Shown in pieces: positions 24,818 to 32,715 of a DNA stretch of 33,760 bases. Position 1 is the first letter of the stretch. Each line of letters opens with the position of its first letter. A program made the position numbers and the translations under genes. Source of the DNA: a virus; IMG/VR virus record IMGVR_UViG_3300007513_000115, positions 1 through 33,760 of that record, one strand, 5' to 3'. Under the pieces are notes generated by a model. That model ran no database searches. It was not told the DNA's origin and saw only the letters and a list, made by a program, of their open reading frames with translations.

Positions 24818-25000
24818 TTACTCTGCTTTAGTGCGGATGCGGATTGTTGGAACGCCCCTGAAACCCAGTATAAATGGGGGTGGCTGCAGATTTTCTTTTG
24901 TGTCTGCTCCCTGTTTTGTGGCTATCGGGGTGTATTGACGTTTTACGTCAAAAGTTTTGATTATGTAATCTGATGATTTTTTAATATTAGACCTTGCCAT
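24818..25000 (-). CDS. Small conserved head-region protein (60 aa)
   Basis: The start is the ATG at 25000, preceded by GGAGA at SD distance. A longer reading from 25066 would overlap the upstream gene by 56 nt and lacks an SD. The product starts MARSNIKKSSDYIIKTFDVK and ends FRGVPTIRIRTKAE, with a PPPFILGFRG segment. It is basic and short, with no recognisable family. It sits between the 129-residue protein and the scaffold gene, 10 nt after the former's stop, so it belongs to the head cassette. Confidence 0.68.
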   Translation of the reverse strand: MARSNIKKSSDYIIKTFDVKRQYTPIATKQGADTKENLQPPPFILGFRGVPTIRIRTKAE

Positions 25001-25010
25001 GATAGTCTCC

Positions 25011-25400
25011 TTAAAAAGTTGAAAGCAAGGCGTAAGCCCTGTTCCCTTCAGAACCATCATTGGCAACAGTTACCCTGATTTTATCAACACCTGCAATCTC
25101 AATTATTCTAGTCATGGCTGCAGCGACGATAATGGACTGGGTGCCAGAGCCCGGCCCGCCGTCGGCGTCTACCGCTTCAACCAACTCGGACCACACACCT
25201 GTGCCGTGATAATAAACCTCTACCTTGGTAATGTTAGCGGTACCATCACAAACAAGATGTAAGAATCTTTGATTTTCTGTAAAATATGCGGTAGTGCTAG
25301 TAATGTGTGTAGTACTACTAGCACCGTTTACGTTCTTTGGTCTGCGGGTTCTGCCCCAACTTGCATGGGTGTGAAATCCTGAACTTGTACTTTGTGCCAT
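25011..25400 (-). CDS. Small beta-rich head-region protein (129 aa)
   Basis: This protein is not assigned to a family. It has a polar N-terminus (MAQSTSSGFHTHASWGRTRR) followed by beta-strand patterns (RFLHLVCDGTANITKVEVYY, then TQSIIVAAAMTRIIEIAG, then KIRVTVAND). These resemble small capsid-associated or decoration proteins. SD AAGGAG precedes the ATG. The gene lies between the bS21-like gene and the 60-residue protein in the head cassette, with tight spacing (10-11 nt) on both sides. A decoration or vertex role is possible but unproven. Confidence 0.68.
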   Translation of the reverse strand: MAQSTSSGFHTHASWGRTRRPKNVNGASSTTHITSTTAYFTENQRFLHLVCDGTANITKVEVYYHGTGVWSELVEAVDADGGPGSGTQSIIVAAAMTRIIEIAGVDKIRVTVANDGSEGNRAYALLSTF

Positions 25401-25411
25401 CTTTTAACTCC

Positions 25412-25645
25412 TTAATTATTAAACTTAGCATTATGCTTGTTTGTTATTTCGCGAGAAACTTTTAACTTTCTCTCACGTTTTCTCTTTCTCTTAACTGAAG
25501 GCTTTTCAAAAAATCTTCTTTTCCTAACTAAATCCAAAATCCCATTTTTCTTAACTTTTCTACAAAACTTTTTAATTAATCTTTCATTTTCATCAGTATA
25601 CCTGGTATTCGCTTCAACTAATACGTGAATTGGTCCTTTTGACAT
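25412..25645 (-). CDS. rpsU-like: bS21-like ribosomal protein
   Basis: This 77-residue basic protein matches bacterial small-subunit protein bS21. The core at residues 22-56 reads as RLIKKFCRKVKKNGILDLVR, then KRRFFEKPSVKRKRKR, parallel to the helix and R-x-R-x-F/Y-EKPS/T-x-x-RKR signature of bS21. The length is close to the usual 70 or so residues, and the Arg/Lys C-terminal helix is retained. bS21 binds the 30S platform near the 3' end of 16S rRNA, where SD pairing occurs. SD GAGGG precedes the ATG. The gene lies between a probable core protein and small head genes, spaced 13 and 11 nt, so it would be expressed with the late head genes. Phage-encoded bS21 is known from environmental phages. 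Confidence 0.9.
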   Translation of the reverse strand: MSKGPIHVLVEANTRYTDENERLIKKFCRKVKKNGILDLVRKRRFFEKPSVKRKRKRERKLKVSREITNKHNAKFNN

Positions 25646-25658
25646 TACGCCCTCACTT

Positions 25659-26069
25659 TCATAATAACTTTGTCCACGCTTTTCCGGCGACCGACAAAAG
25701 TCCGTCTATATTAACCCCGGGGTCACCAGGGGCATATGAAGATAGCGGACTCGATGGGGCGGGAGAACCTCCGACAGACCCACCTTTGGAGAGTGGCTCT
25801 GTACTTTCGAAAACATCTACTCCGTTATAAGCGTCCTTTGATATCGCTGCAAATAATTTCTTCTTTGTTTCTTTTATCTTTTTGCTTTTTCTCTCTTCTA
25901 ACATCCCGTCACTTGTTCTCGACTCAACAATTGGTTGAGTTTGAGGCGTTGTAAGTCCACCTACAACTTCCGTGATTATACCAGACAGCACCCCCTCTTC
26001 GAAGATGACTTCCTTTATGCATTGTTTAATCAACGGTTTGAGTATTTCTCTTAATTCGCTCTTCTTCAT
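25659..26069 (-). CDS. Probable prohead core/internal protein
   Basis: This 136-residue protein has an N-terminal amphipathic helix (ELREILKPLIKQCIKEVIFE), a hydrophobic LLSGIITEVVGGL-like segment, a Lys/Glu helix (EERKSKKIKETKKKLFAAIS) with AYNGVDVFESTEPL, then a Gly/Ser/Pro linker, and the short C-terminus VNIDGLLSVAGKAWTKLL. Proteins of this type commonly sit between the prohead protease and scaffold genes of environmental T4-like phages and may correspond to small core proteins. The start is 3 nt after the stop of the protease gene with a weak SD. Function is inferred from synteny. Confidence 0.6.
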   Translation of the reverse strand: MKKSELREILKPLIKQCIKEVIFEEGVLSGIITEVVGGLTTPQTQPIVESRTSDGMLEERKSKKIKETKKKLFAAISKDAYNGVDVFESTEPLSKGGSVGGSPAPSSPLSSYAPGDPGVNIDGLLSVAGKAWTKLL

Positions 26070-26072
26070 AAT

Positions 26073-26666
26073 TTACTCTTTAATGATGCTGTTCAGCAAT
26101 CTGTTAATCTTATCAGCTTTTGTAAAAATATTTGATCTTTCTTTGGCTTCTGTCACCATAAAGGCACCAGGTGTCGAAGGATCAGAAACCATATCAAAAC
26201 AAATCAATTGAAAATCATCCTCTACTATAGTGGTTCCGTTCTCCTCTCTTATCGATCCCATTCCTCTAGAAGAAATGCCCAGAGGAATACGATTTTCAAC
26301 AAGATTTCTGAGGATGTTGCCAGAAGGAGTATTGAGAACCTCTATCTTCCCCATACATTTGTTGCCATCCATATATATATTTGTCACTAGATGAGAAGCG
26401 TTAGCCAGATTAATGACTGAAGTGTCTGGATGATCTAGTTCACCCAAAGCTCTCCTCTCTTTTACCATCTTGCTATAGTTTTTCACTTCTCTCTCTAAGA
26501 TCATGTGAGGATAAACTCTACCATTTCCATTTTGCGTCTCGGACATTTGCATAACACCCGATAGAATTATGGCACCGTTGGCGACTCGACGTTTTTCATC
26601 CTCTGTAAGGAGGTCTTGACATATACCGCCTTCACAAAGTTCAAAATATTCTCTCAATAACTTCAT
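26073..26666 (-). CDS. Prohead maturation protease (gp21-like)
   Basis: The start is the ATG at 26666 (197 residues) because AAGGAG lies at SD distance; an upstream in-frame start at 26717 lacks this. The fold is that of gp21-type serine proteases. A conserved RVYPHMILEREVKNY at 50-64 is followed by the catalytic His in ALGELDHP (His79) and the Ser in GISSRGMGS (Ser133, or Ser132). The third residue of the triad is likely the downstream Asp in ICFDMVSDPS. The enzyme cleaves scaffold and capsid N-termini after (L/I)xE during head maturation. A 101-nt gap with a small GC-rich hairpin lies upstream. Confidence 0.92.
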   Translation of the reverse strand: MKLLREYFELCEGGICQDLLTEDEKRRVANGAIILSGVMQMSETQNGNGRVYPHMILEREVKNYSKMVKERRALGELDHPDTSVINLANASHLVTNIYMDGNKCMGKIEVLNTPSGNILRNLVENRIPLGISSRGMGSIREENGTTIVEDDFQLICFDMVSDPSTPGAFMVTEAKERSNIFTKADKINRLLNSIIKE

Positions 26667-26767
26667 ATTTCTCCTTCTGCGGGGGCCACCCGCCTCGACC
26701 AGGATCCCTTGCAACAATTAGCTACTGGGCGTATATACCATCTTATAGTGATAAACGGTTTCACAAG
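26667..26767 (-). promoter_or_regulatory. 101-nt leader of protease gene, with GC-rich hairpin
   Basis: The gap contains, on the coding strand, a CACTATAAG -10-like segment (about 26735-26743) and a GCGGG/CCCGC hairpin (26679-26693) just before the SD. The hairpin could shape initiation of the protease gene. No CTATTTA box is present here. Confidence 0.3.
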
Positions 26768-27121
26768 CTACCTCCTGACACGCACAGCGTTATTACGACT
26801 TGATGAGCGCGTTCGAATTTTAATTCCCTTATGATCTAACCTAACTCCATCGTCACCAAACAACATGTTCAAAACGTAACTTGCTCCAGAACTGAGACAG
26901 CCCAGGAGCATACCAGTAACAAGATAATTATCAAAAGTAAATAGTGTTGTGTAACCGTTTAGAGCCCATAAAAGAACGCCCACCCAGAAACCCACACACA
27001 TAGGGCAAGATATGAGTTCCTTCATAAATCCCCTAGTGGGGCGGAGCTTGTCCAGTATTTTTGCATATACCAGAATTTGTGTTAACCCGTAAGAACAAAG
27101 CACAAAATATAGTAGATTCAC
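26768..27121 (-). CDS. DUF1360-like small membrane protein, GTG start
   Basis: This 117-residue protein has three hydrophobic segments, at about residues 3-21, 40-57 and 65-88. The motif LRPTRGFMKELISCPMCVGF with CPMC at the second helix is typical of DUF1360-like proteins found in phages and Firmicutes. The C-terminus is a basic tail (KIRTRSSSRNNAVRVRR). It starts with GTG overlapping the TGA of the previous gene (GTGA), with GAGGAT as SD. A membrane protein in a head gene block is unexpected. It may serve in lysis timing, the host envelope or superinfection exclusion, but nothing shows which. Confidence 0.78.
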   Translation of the reverse strand: MNLLYFVLCSYGLTQILVYAKILDKLRPTRGFMKELISCPMCVGFWVGVLLWALNGYTTLFTFDNYLVTGMLLGCLSSGASYVLNMLFGDDGVRLDHKGIKIRTRSSSRNNAVRVRR

Positions 27122-27726
27122 TTATCCTCGCTTTCTCTAAGAATTGAATACATGTATTGGTAACCATACGGTCTAACACGATGATCCAGGGATCCCTTAC
27201 TATCTGAATGGGGTACTTCTCCCAGCTCTGTGCTGTCTTCTTCGTCAGGGTCGAGCATATGAGTCATCATATCGTAGTTTAGATGCTTGCGAGCCTTAAT
27301 GTCGGGCTCTTCCTCTCTTAGAAACAGACTAGTCGCGAAAATAGCACTTTGGACCGAGTCTATACCCTCTAAAATAGAATCATAAATTTTAGCTTCCATT
27401 GAAGAGAACACGTTACCCGATTGGACACTCGAAGGGTCTATTACACCCTTTGTTCTCAAGAATCTATAAAACCTATCCTGAACAGGATAAACTTCCCTTT
27501 CCATTAGCTTCTTTGGGAATGTTGTTATTTTGCTTTTTGCTGGAGATATTACTATATCTACCAAATCATGATCGAATATCATAATATCCCCGTTCAATGC
27601 TCGTCGAGCAATTAACTCTACAGATACAGCGTCGGGTTCTTCTGCAATTATTTGTATTTTTATGTTGCCTGAAGGGGCTGTTTCCGATACTCCTTCAGTA
27701 GGGACTATTTTTATTTTAACCGTCAT
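27118..27726 (-). CDS. Conserved unknown protein of packaging module (202 aa)
   Basis: This acidic protein starts MTVKIKIVPTEGVSETAPSG and contains a beta segment (NIKIQIIAEEP), a helical segment with ALNGDIMIFDHDLVDIVI, and PAKSKITTFPKKLMEREVYPVQ. The C-terminus is polar and ends GYQYMYSILRESEDK. It overlaps the previous gene by 11 nt and the next by 4 nt, so it lies in a tight operon. The acidic motif MLDPDEEDSTELGEVP resembles linkers. No known family is recognised. Its place between portal and protease genes suggests a structural or packaging-associated protein. Confidence 0.68.
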   Translation of the reverse strand: MTVKIKIVPTEGVSETAPSGNIKIQIIAEEPDAVSVELIARRALNGDIMIFDHDLVDIVISPAKSKITTFPKKLMEREVYPVQDRFYRFLRTKGVIDPSSVQSGNVFSSMEAKIYDSILEGIDSVQSAIFATSLFLREEEPDIKARKHLNYDMMTHMLDPDEEDSTELGEVPHSDSKGSLDHRVRPYGYQYMYSILRESEDK

Positions 27727-28543
27727 CTCTTTCTAACTCTTCTACTAAACTTTGTATTTTCAGCACCTCTTCGATCATCACTATATCGATTTCTTTGTCT
27801 CTATAGCTCTCTAAAAGGCTCAAAACCTTTCCTGTTTTGGCTTCCATTTCTTTATCAGAAGAAACTACCGAATGGCTCTCCATGGAGCGTATTTTTTCCT
27901 TAAGAGTCCCTATTTCTTCATTCATGATGATTTTTAACTCTAGTCCGCCGTCCACAAAAGATGTGACGTACTTTGTCAGTAACGTTTTTTGATTCTCATT
28001 AAGCTTGTTTTGGTACCTTTCATTAAATCTTTTCACGAAAGACTTATAAACTAGGTTATCTATGGGGTCCTTTGTTTCTTTTTTCTCGGGCTCTTTTGTC
28101 AATGCTTCAACAACCTTCCCTTCCAAGAGAACCTTGTCCTTGATTCCGATAGAGTCATTAAACATCGAATAAATACTGGCCAGGTTCTTGTAATTTGGAA
28201 CAAAATTAGCGAAAACAGAAGTACCCAAAGTCTTGTTTATCACCCTGATGAGAGAACTCTGCTCTCTGAACACTTCTTTTTTGCTTATCTTGGAATACGC
28301 AATTTTCGCTTCAATGATCATCTTCTCTGCTAAGTCTCTTTCCAGTCCATGAGTTTCATAAAGTGGCTTAAAAATCTTAAGCTCTTGCTTCAAAGAAGAA
28401 TCTTTCGCAAAGTGCTCTTTAATTATCCCCTTTATTATCTTCATTTTATTTTTATCGTTCTTGATGGCACTTTTTGTCAACTCTCGAACAAGTGCCTCGT
28501 AAACAAATGCGGTGTTTCTTTTCTTATTGTGTTTTAGTCTCAT
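27716..28543 (-). CDS. Conserved unknown helical protein after portal (275 aa)
   Basis: The start is the ATG at 28543, supported by GAGGGG upstream; the TTG at 28561 is less likely. It overlaps the portal gene's 3' end by 20 nt. The N-terminus (MRLKHNKKRNTAFVYEALVR) is typical of a protein often seen next to the portal gene in environmental T4-like phages. It is mostly helical and Lys/Glu-rich with a DGGLELKIIMNEEIGTLKEK segment and a coiled-coil C-terminus (VLKIQSLVEELERDDG). A prohead core or portal-associated role is suggested by position; I cannot assign a family. Confidence 0.68.
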   Translation of the reverse strand: MRLKHNKKRNTAFVYEALVRELTKSAIKNDKNKMKIIKGIIKEHFAKDSSLKQELKIFKPLYETHGLERDLAEKMIIEAKIAYSKISKKEVFREQSSLIRVINKTLGTSVFANFVPNYKNLASIYSMFNDSIGIKDKVLLEGKVVEALTKEPEKKETKDPIDNLVYKSFVKRFNERYQNKLNENQKTLLTKYVTSFVDGGLELKIIMNEEIGTLKEKIRSMESHSVVSSDKEMEAKTGKVLSLLESYRDKEIDIVMIEEVLKIQSLVEELERDDG

Positions 28544-30488
28544 TCTTTCCCCTCTTTTCAAGATCTTGAATCAGTTTCCTCACATCAGAATTAATTTCTG
28601 TGATTAAAATTTCTTCCCTATCATAAGTAGATTCCTGTTCTTCGTAAATACCCCTAGATAATGAAGTCAACCCTGCTAAACTATCAAAACCCTTCAAGGT
28701 GTTCCTTCTAGTCGACGAAGCCACCTCTCCTGCGTACTGACCCTTGTAAGAGCGTTTACGTGCGCCAGAGGGTCTCTTATCGACCTTAGACGCGGTCTTA
28801 GCATACTCTTTTCTACGATCCGACTTCGTTCTACCTCTCTTGTCTGTCCAGATGTCGTCGTCTCTTTTACCAGGAGCCGCCAACAACATGGAGTCATCTT
28901 CTGGGGGCTCTTCGCCGCCTTCTTCACCTCCAAGTTCTGGCTCCAACCCGGGTGATCCCTCACCGCCAGGTTCGAATTCGGAACCCTCTATATCATCCAT
29001 TCCGGTTGACGGCATTATTTCTGCCTGTTCCATTTCTCCAGCTGTTTCTAGCGCAGCCTCAAATTTACGATCATAAAACATTTCACGTTGATTTCTGATG
29101 AATTCTTCTTCAGAAAGATTGAACACCTTCGTGGCTATCCACCTCTTGCTAAAGAATCCTTCAGTTGCTCCAGAAGCAGTTTCAAACTTAACCTTCCAGT
29201 GCTCCAGCTCTTGTAGTTCTGCTATCTTTGATGGATTTGCTAGCTTCAAAGAAAACGATGTTAAATCTTCTCCGCGATATCCCAGTATATAAAGGTGCAC
29301 TATTCCAATTTTTTCAAGCTCAGTTATAACAGACCTCTGCAGCCTGTTAACGGTTCTCGCGAATCTAATATCTTTTTGAGCCAAAGTTGTTTTATCTTCT
29401 TCGGACCCTTCGGTTTGTGAAAGATAAGATGGCGGGATCTTCAATGCTGAAAATAACTTGTCTCTTAAGTACTTAACATCATCAATGTCTCCCGTATATG
29501 TCCCACCAGGCAAACTCTCAACCCGAGAAGAAGCATCCCCTCGCACTGGAATGAAATAATCTTCGTCTACAGACATCGGATTATAGCGGAGGTCGACACG
29601 ACCGGTGTTTGGATCGACGACTTGGTTCCTCTTCATCTGAGTCATGACCTTTTGCATATATTGCTCTACGTCCTGTGGCGGTATGCTGCCGACATCGATA
29701 TAAAAAACTCTTCGTTCGGGCGATCTAACAATGCGATAGGCCATCATTGCGTCTTCCAAGAGGGTTAATTGACGCCAGATTCTTCGTGCGGGTTCTAGTG
29801 CAGAAGTCCCGTATGGAGCGTGCTTATCATTTCCCAATATTCTGAAATGTGCCATTTGCCAATTCTCAAAAGTCATTCCTGCGGAATTCCACTGAAACTG
29901 GACGTAATTTGGATTAGTTTTGTCTTCCCCTTCTAACCTTTCTACTTCTTGTGTCGGCAAACCAATAACACTTTGGATACCAATGGTTTCATCCATATCC
30001 AAATATAAGAAAAAGTCCCCATACTTGCACATTGTGCGACACCAGCCAAATAAATTAAATTCCAAATTTAAAATATTATGATATAAAGAGTCCAAAATAT
30101 TTTTTATCTCGTCATTAGGACAATCAATAGTGAGTAGCGGTTGTAAGTTGGTAGATGTCGTCATCTCGTCGGCATATATATCCAAAGCTGAAGCAATCTC
30201 TGGTGTGTATTCCATTTGGTCAAAATCAACATATCGCTCCAAACGATTTTGATTTTGCATGACGTTCGCCATCAAGTTATCGAAAGGGTTGTATTCCGTC
30301 TTTTTGAATTGTTGCCCACTGGCAGAGCGAAATCTGCGAGAGTACTTATCTAGTTGTCTTCTTCTTAATCTTCTGGCGGTTTGTGTTCTGTAAGTTACTA
30401 GCGGTCCAGATAACAATTTTGTTAACTTCTTAAAAAGTTCGTTTTGGCTATTTACAGGATTTTTTGTATTTTTGTTTTTTCTGGCCAT
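28524..30488 (-). CDS. Portal protein (gp20-like)
   Basis: This 654-residue protein carries T4 portal patterns. It has an N-terminal basic region, then EYTPEIASALDIYADEMTT, FNLFGWCRTMCKYGDFFLYL, an RVFYIDVGSIPPQDVEQYM segment, YFIPVRGDASSRVESLPGG, and DDVKYLRDKLFSALKIPPSY before the helical wing. The dodecameric portal is the DNA gate, the TerL dock and the nucleus for head assembly. The C-terminal 130 residues are an acidic low-complexity tail (EGSEFEPGGEGSPGLEPELG) followed by a basic stretch, longer than in T4 gp20 (524 residues). SD AAAGGAT precedes the ATG, 5 nt after the TerL stop. Confidence 0.95.
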   Translation of the reverse strand: MARKNKNTKNPVNSQNELFKKLTKLLSGPLVTYRTQTARRLRRRQLDKYSRRFRSASGQQFKKTEYNPFDNLMANVMQNQNRLERYVDFDQMEYTPEIASALDIYADEMTTSTNLQPLLTIDCPNDEIKNILDSLYHNILNLEFNLFGWCRTMCKYGDFFLYLDMDETIGIQSVIGLPTQEVERLEGEDKTNPNYVQFQWNSAGMTFENWQMAHFRILGNDKHAPYGTSALEPARRIWRQLTLLEDAMMAYRIVRSPERRVFYIDVGSIPPQDVEQYMQKVMTQMKRNQVVDPNTGRVDLRYNPMSVDEDYFIPVRGDASSRVESLPGGTYTGDIDDVKYLRDKLFSALKIPPSYLSQTEGSEEDKTTLAQKDIRFARTVNRLQRSVITELEKIGIVHLYILGYRGEDLTSFSLKLANPSKIAELQELEHWKVKFETASGATEGFFSKRWIATKVFNLSEEEFIRNQREMFYDRKFEAALETAGEMEQAEIMPSTGMDDIEGSEFEPGGEGSPGLEPELGGEEGGEEPPEDDSMLLAAPGKRDDDIWTDKRGRTKSDRRKEYAKTASKVDKRPSGARKRSYKGQYAGEVASSTRRNTLKGFDSLAGLTSLSRGIYEEQESTYDREEILITEINSDVRKLIQDLEKRGKNETKTQ

Positions 30489-30493
30489 TTAAT

Positions 30494-32080
30494 TTATCCT
30501 TTGAAGAGCCACGGAAATTGTTCGTATTGACTCTTTGTTTTCTCTATTTTATCAAATATGCTCTTATTTTTATAGCTATTTTGACCTGGAATTGTAGTAT
30601 CCAGTCTAGAATTCGTTACAATCATAGAATCCAGACAAGCTTTTTTATATTCCGTGTTTCTCTGATTTTCCACCAATGCAGTGTCCCTTATCCAACAACC
30701 AATTGAGCATGCCATAACCAGATCATCATTATAGCTTCTCATTGCTTCAGGTTTGCCGTTATTCCATATAAAAGTCTTCATTTCATTAAGAAGACGCGCA
30801 GAATATATTTTAATTAGTTTGTTCCTTACGAATTCCTCCATCTTAGCGATAACTAATGGTCTAGTTTTAGAAGAAGTGGTGAATCCTGCGACGGCATTTG
30901 ATTTATTTTCTGCCTGTATCTGGTCTATGTATTCGTGGGTAGATTTTATCGAGTGGTAAATATTGGGATAATTATTTTCTCTAAGCTTCTCCAAAACAGA
31001 GTATCCTACCGAGTTGTTCTCCACCGTTATCATACAGTTGCCGTACTCTTTTCCAGCATTCAACAAAACATCTGAAAAGACATCGGGCGTTACTTTTCCC
31101 TGATATTCTGCGATGATCTCCATTGTCGCCAACTTAATAAGATGAAAAACTGAATAGTCTCTTCCATCACCTCGTGCCACGTCGGCACTTATCATATAAT
31201 CACTATCGTGCTTATACTCTTCCCAAATCCAATAATTTCTATCAAACCCAGTTCTATACTTGGGTTCCCTTATCATGTTTTCTACCCAGGCAATATCCTC
31301 TCCATGAAAAACAGTCTCTCCAGACATATTAAAATTACATTCTAATTCTTGTGCGATTTCGCGTCTGGACATATTTCTCGTTTCTTTTTCAAACCACGTC
31401 CTATCTCTATCCGGGTGCCTATCCCACGGAAGTTTAGTTGATTTAAAATCGTTAATTGACTGCTCCGCCTCCATATAAGTTTTGTGAAACCAATTACCAA
31501 CACCATTGGGTGTCGACAAGGCGATACAGCGACCACCAGTAGAAAGAGTGGGATACAGCCCAGTCCAAAGATCGTCTAATCCGTCTACGTGGGCGGCCTC
31601 ATCTACGACCAACAAAGAAAGAGCCTCTGACCGTCCAGCATCGCCACTAGTTGAAGATGCCTTTATTTGAGACCCGTTTGACAATTCGAAAGAAGTTCTG
31701 TTGTCAATTGTAACGTGTGCAATAGTTAACCATTCTGGTATATTTTTTAAAATATTTTTAACTTTTTTCACTAAATTGGATGCAGTTGAGAATTTAGTTG
31801 CGATAACGAGAACGTTCTTTTCTCTATGGAAGAGCATCATCCAAACGACATAAGCAGCAGTTATTGTAGATATTCCTAATTGTCTGGCTTTTAAAATGAC
31901 GTTAAAACGATTGTCTAGGAAGTCCTCAACCAAATCTTCTTGAAAATCGTATAAATGAAACGGAATTAGCCCTTTTTGTGGATGGGTAATGCGAGCGTAG
32001 CTATTAATGAAATAAACAGGATCCTTGCCACACTTAACAATCTCCCGCATTATTTCCTTCTTGGTTAACTGGAAAGACAT
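30494..32080 (-). CDS. Terminase large subunit (gp17-like)
   Basis: This 528-residue protein is the DNA-packaging motor ATPase-nuclease. Walker A is KARQLGIST (64-72) and Walker B is LLVVDEAA (156-163). A coupling motif appears as ALSTPNG (187-193). The nuclease acidic triad is visible as SADVARGDGRDYS (Asp300), VENNSVG (Glu354) and NDDLVMA (Asp452/453). The spacing of all motifs follows T4 gp17. The start at 32080 follows the previous gene's TAG by one codon in the same frame. The Met at residue 11 (32050) has the better SD (AAGAAGGA), but residues 1-10 match family style, so the first ATG is kept. Confidence 0.96.
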   Translation of the reverse strand: MSFQLTKKEIMREIVKCGKDPVYFINSYARITHPQKGLIPFHLYDFQEDLVEDFLDNRFNVILKARQLGISTITAAYVVWMMLFHREKNVLVIATKFSTASNLVKKVKNILKNIPEWLTIAHVTIDNRTSFELSNGSQIKASSTSGDAGRSEALSLLVVDEAAHVDGLDDLWTGLYPTLSTGGRCIALSTPNGVGNWFHKTYMEAEQSINDFKSTKLPWDRHPDRDRTWFEKETRNMSRREIAQELECNFNMSGETVFHGEDIAWVENMIREPKYRTGFDRNYWIWEEYKHDSDYMISADVARGDGRDYSVFHLIKLATMEIIAEYQGKVTPDVFSDVLLNAGKEYGNCMITVENNSVGYSVLEKLRENNYPNIYHSIKSTHEYIDQIQAENKSNAVAGFTTSSKTRPLVIAKMEEFVRNKLIKIYSARLLNEMKTFIWNNGKPEAMRSYNDDLVMACSIGCWIRDTALVENQRNTEYKKACLDSMIVTNSRLDTTIPGQNSYKNKSIFDKIEKTKSQYEQFPWLFKG

Positions 32081-32083
32081 TTC

Positions 32084-32683
32084 CTACTTTAGATTTTTGT
32101 TTCTAGCACCAGTTTCCATATTAAACGGATCGAATGGTTTATAATTATCTTTTTTAGATTTATCGTTCTTTGGGCGACCCTTGTCCTTACTAAGTTCCAG
32201 AAACTTTTTAAAAGTATCGTCTAAGCGATCCTTGCTTCCATCCTCGGCACCGTCCTGACCTCTTAGTGGATTACCGCCGATTTTATAGATCTTTTTAGCA
32301 GTGACAGTTGTTCTGACGCGAGATATATACTGAACCAATACTTCTATCTCGCCCTCCGCCTTTAAAGAAAGGGTATTTTTGGTCAACTTTTTATATTCCT
32401 TTTTGATAAACTTAACAACATCGTTTATCATTGATTCTATATCAGACTCAAAACTATTCTTGTGGACATCTTTTAGTTTAGGGTCACACTGGTATGTGAC
32501 GCAGATTCTATCACCATAAAACCGCACAGAAAATCCATCCATAACTCTAGAATCAATTAGTGGATCACCCTCTTCTCTTTTAAGACCCAGCTCAACACGG
32601 TTTCCGTCAGAGTCGGTCGCGCCGTCGTGCGTGTTTGACAACACTTGAGATATACCGTTTATGATGTTTAATATAGTAGCCAT
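32084..32683 (-). CDS. Conserved unknown protein upstream of TerL (199 aa)
   Basis: The protein starts MATILNIINGISQVLSNTHD. A beta strand region (FSVRFYGDRICVTYQC) leads to a helix (VVKFIKKEYKKLTKNTLSLK) and a second beta region (EVLVQYISRVRTTVTAKKIY). The C-terminal 60 residues are basic and low in complexity (DKGRPKNDKSKKDNYKPFD). SD GAGGAT and a CTATTTA box 20 nt upstream of the ATG mark the first gene of a long transcript that includes TerL and portal. The stop TAG is followed in frame by GAA ATG, the start of TerL. It could be a small-terminase analogue by position, but its sequence does not look like one. Confidence 0.68.
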   Translation of the reverse strand: MATILNIINGISQVLSNTHDGATDSDGNRVELGLKREEGDPLIDSRVMDGFSVRFYGDRICVTYQCDPKLKDVHKNSFESDIESMINDVVKFIKKEYKKLTKNTLSLKAEGEIEVLVQYISRVRTTVTAKKIYKIGGNPLRGQDGAEDGSKDRLDDTFKKFLELSKDKGRPKNDKSKKDNYKPFDPFNMETGARNKNLK

Positions 32684-32703
32684 TTAAAATCCTCGCTTTA
32701 TAC

Positions 32704-32710
32704 TAAATAG
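32704..32710 (-). promoter_or_regulatory. Putative late promoter box CTATTTA (TerL/portal transcript)
   Basis: The coding strand reads AACTACTATTTAGTATAAAG within the 32-nt gap between two genes. The 20-nt spacing to the ATG leaves room for a short 5' leader carrying GAGGAT. Confidence 0.6.
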
Positions 32711-32715
32711 TAGTT

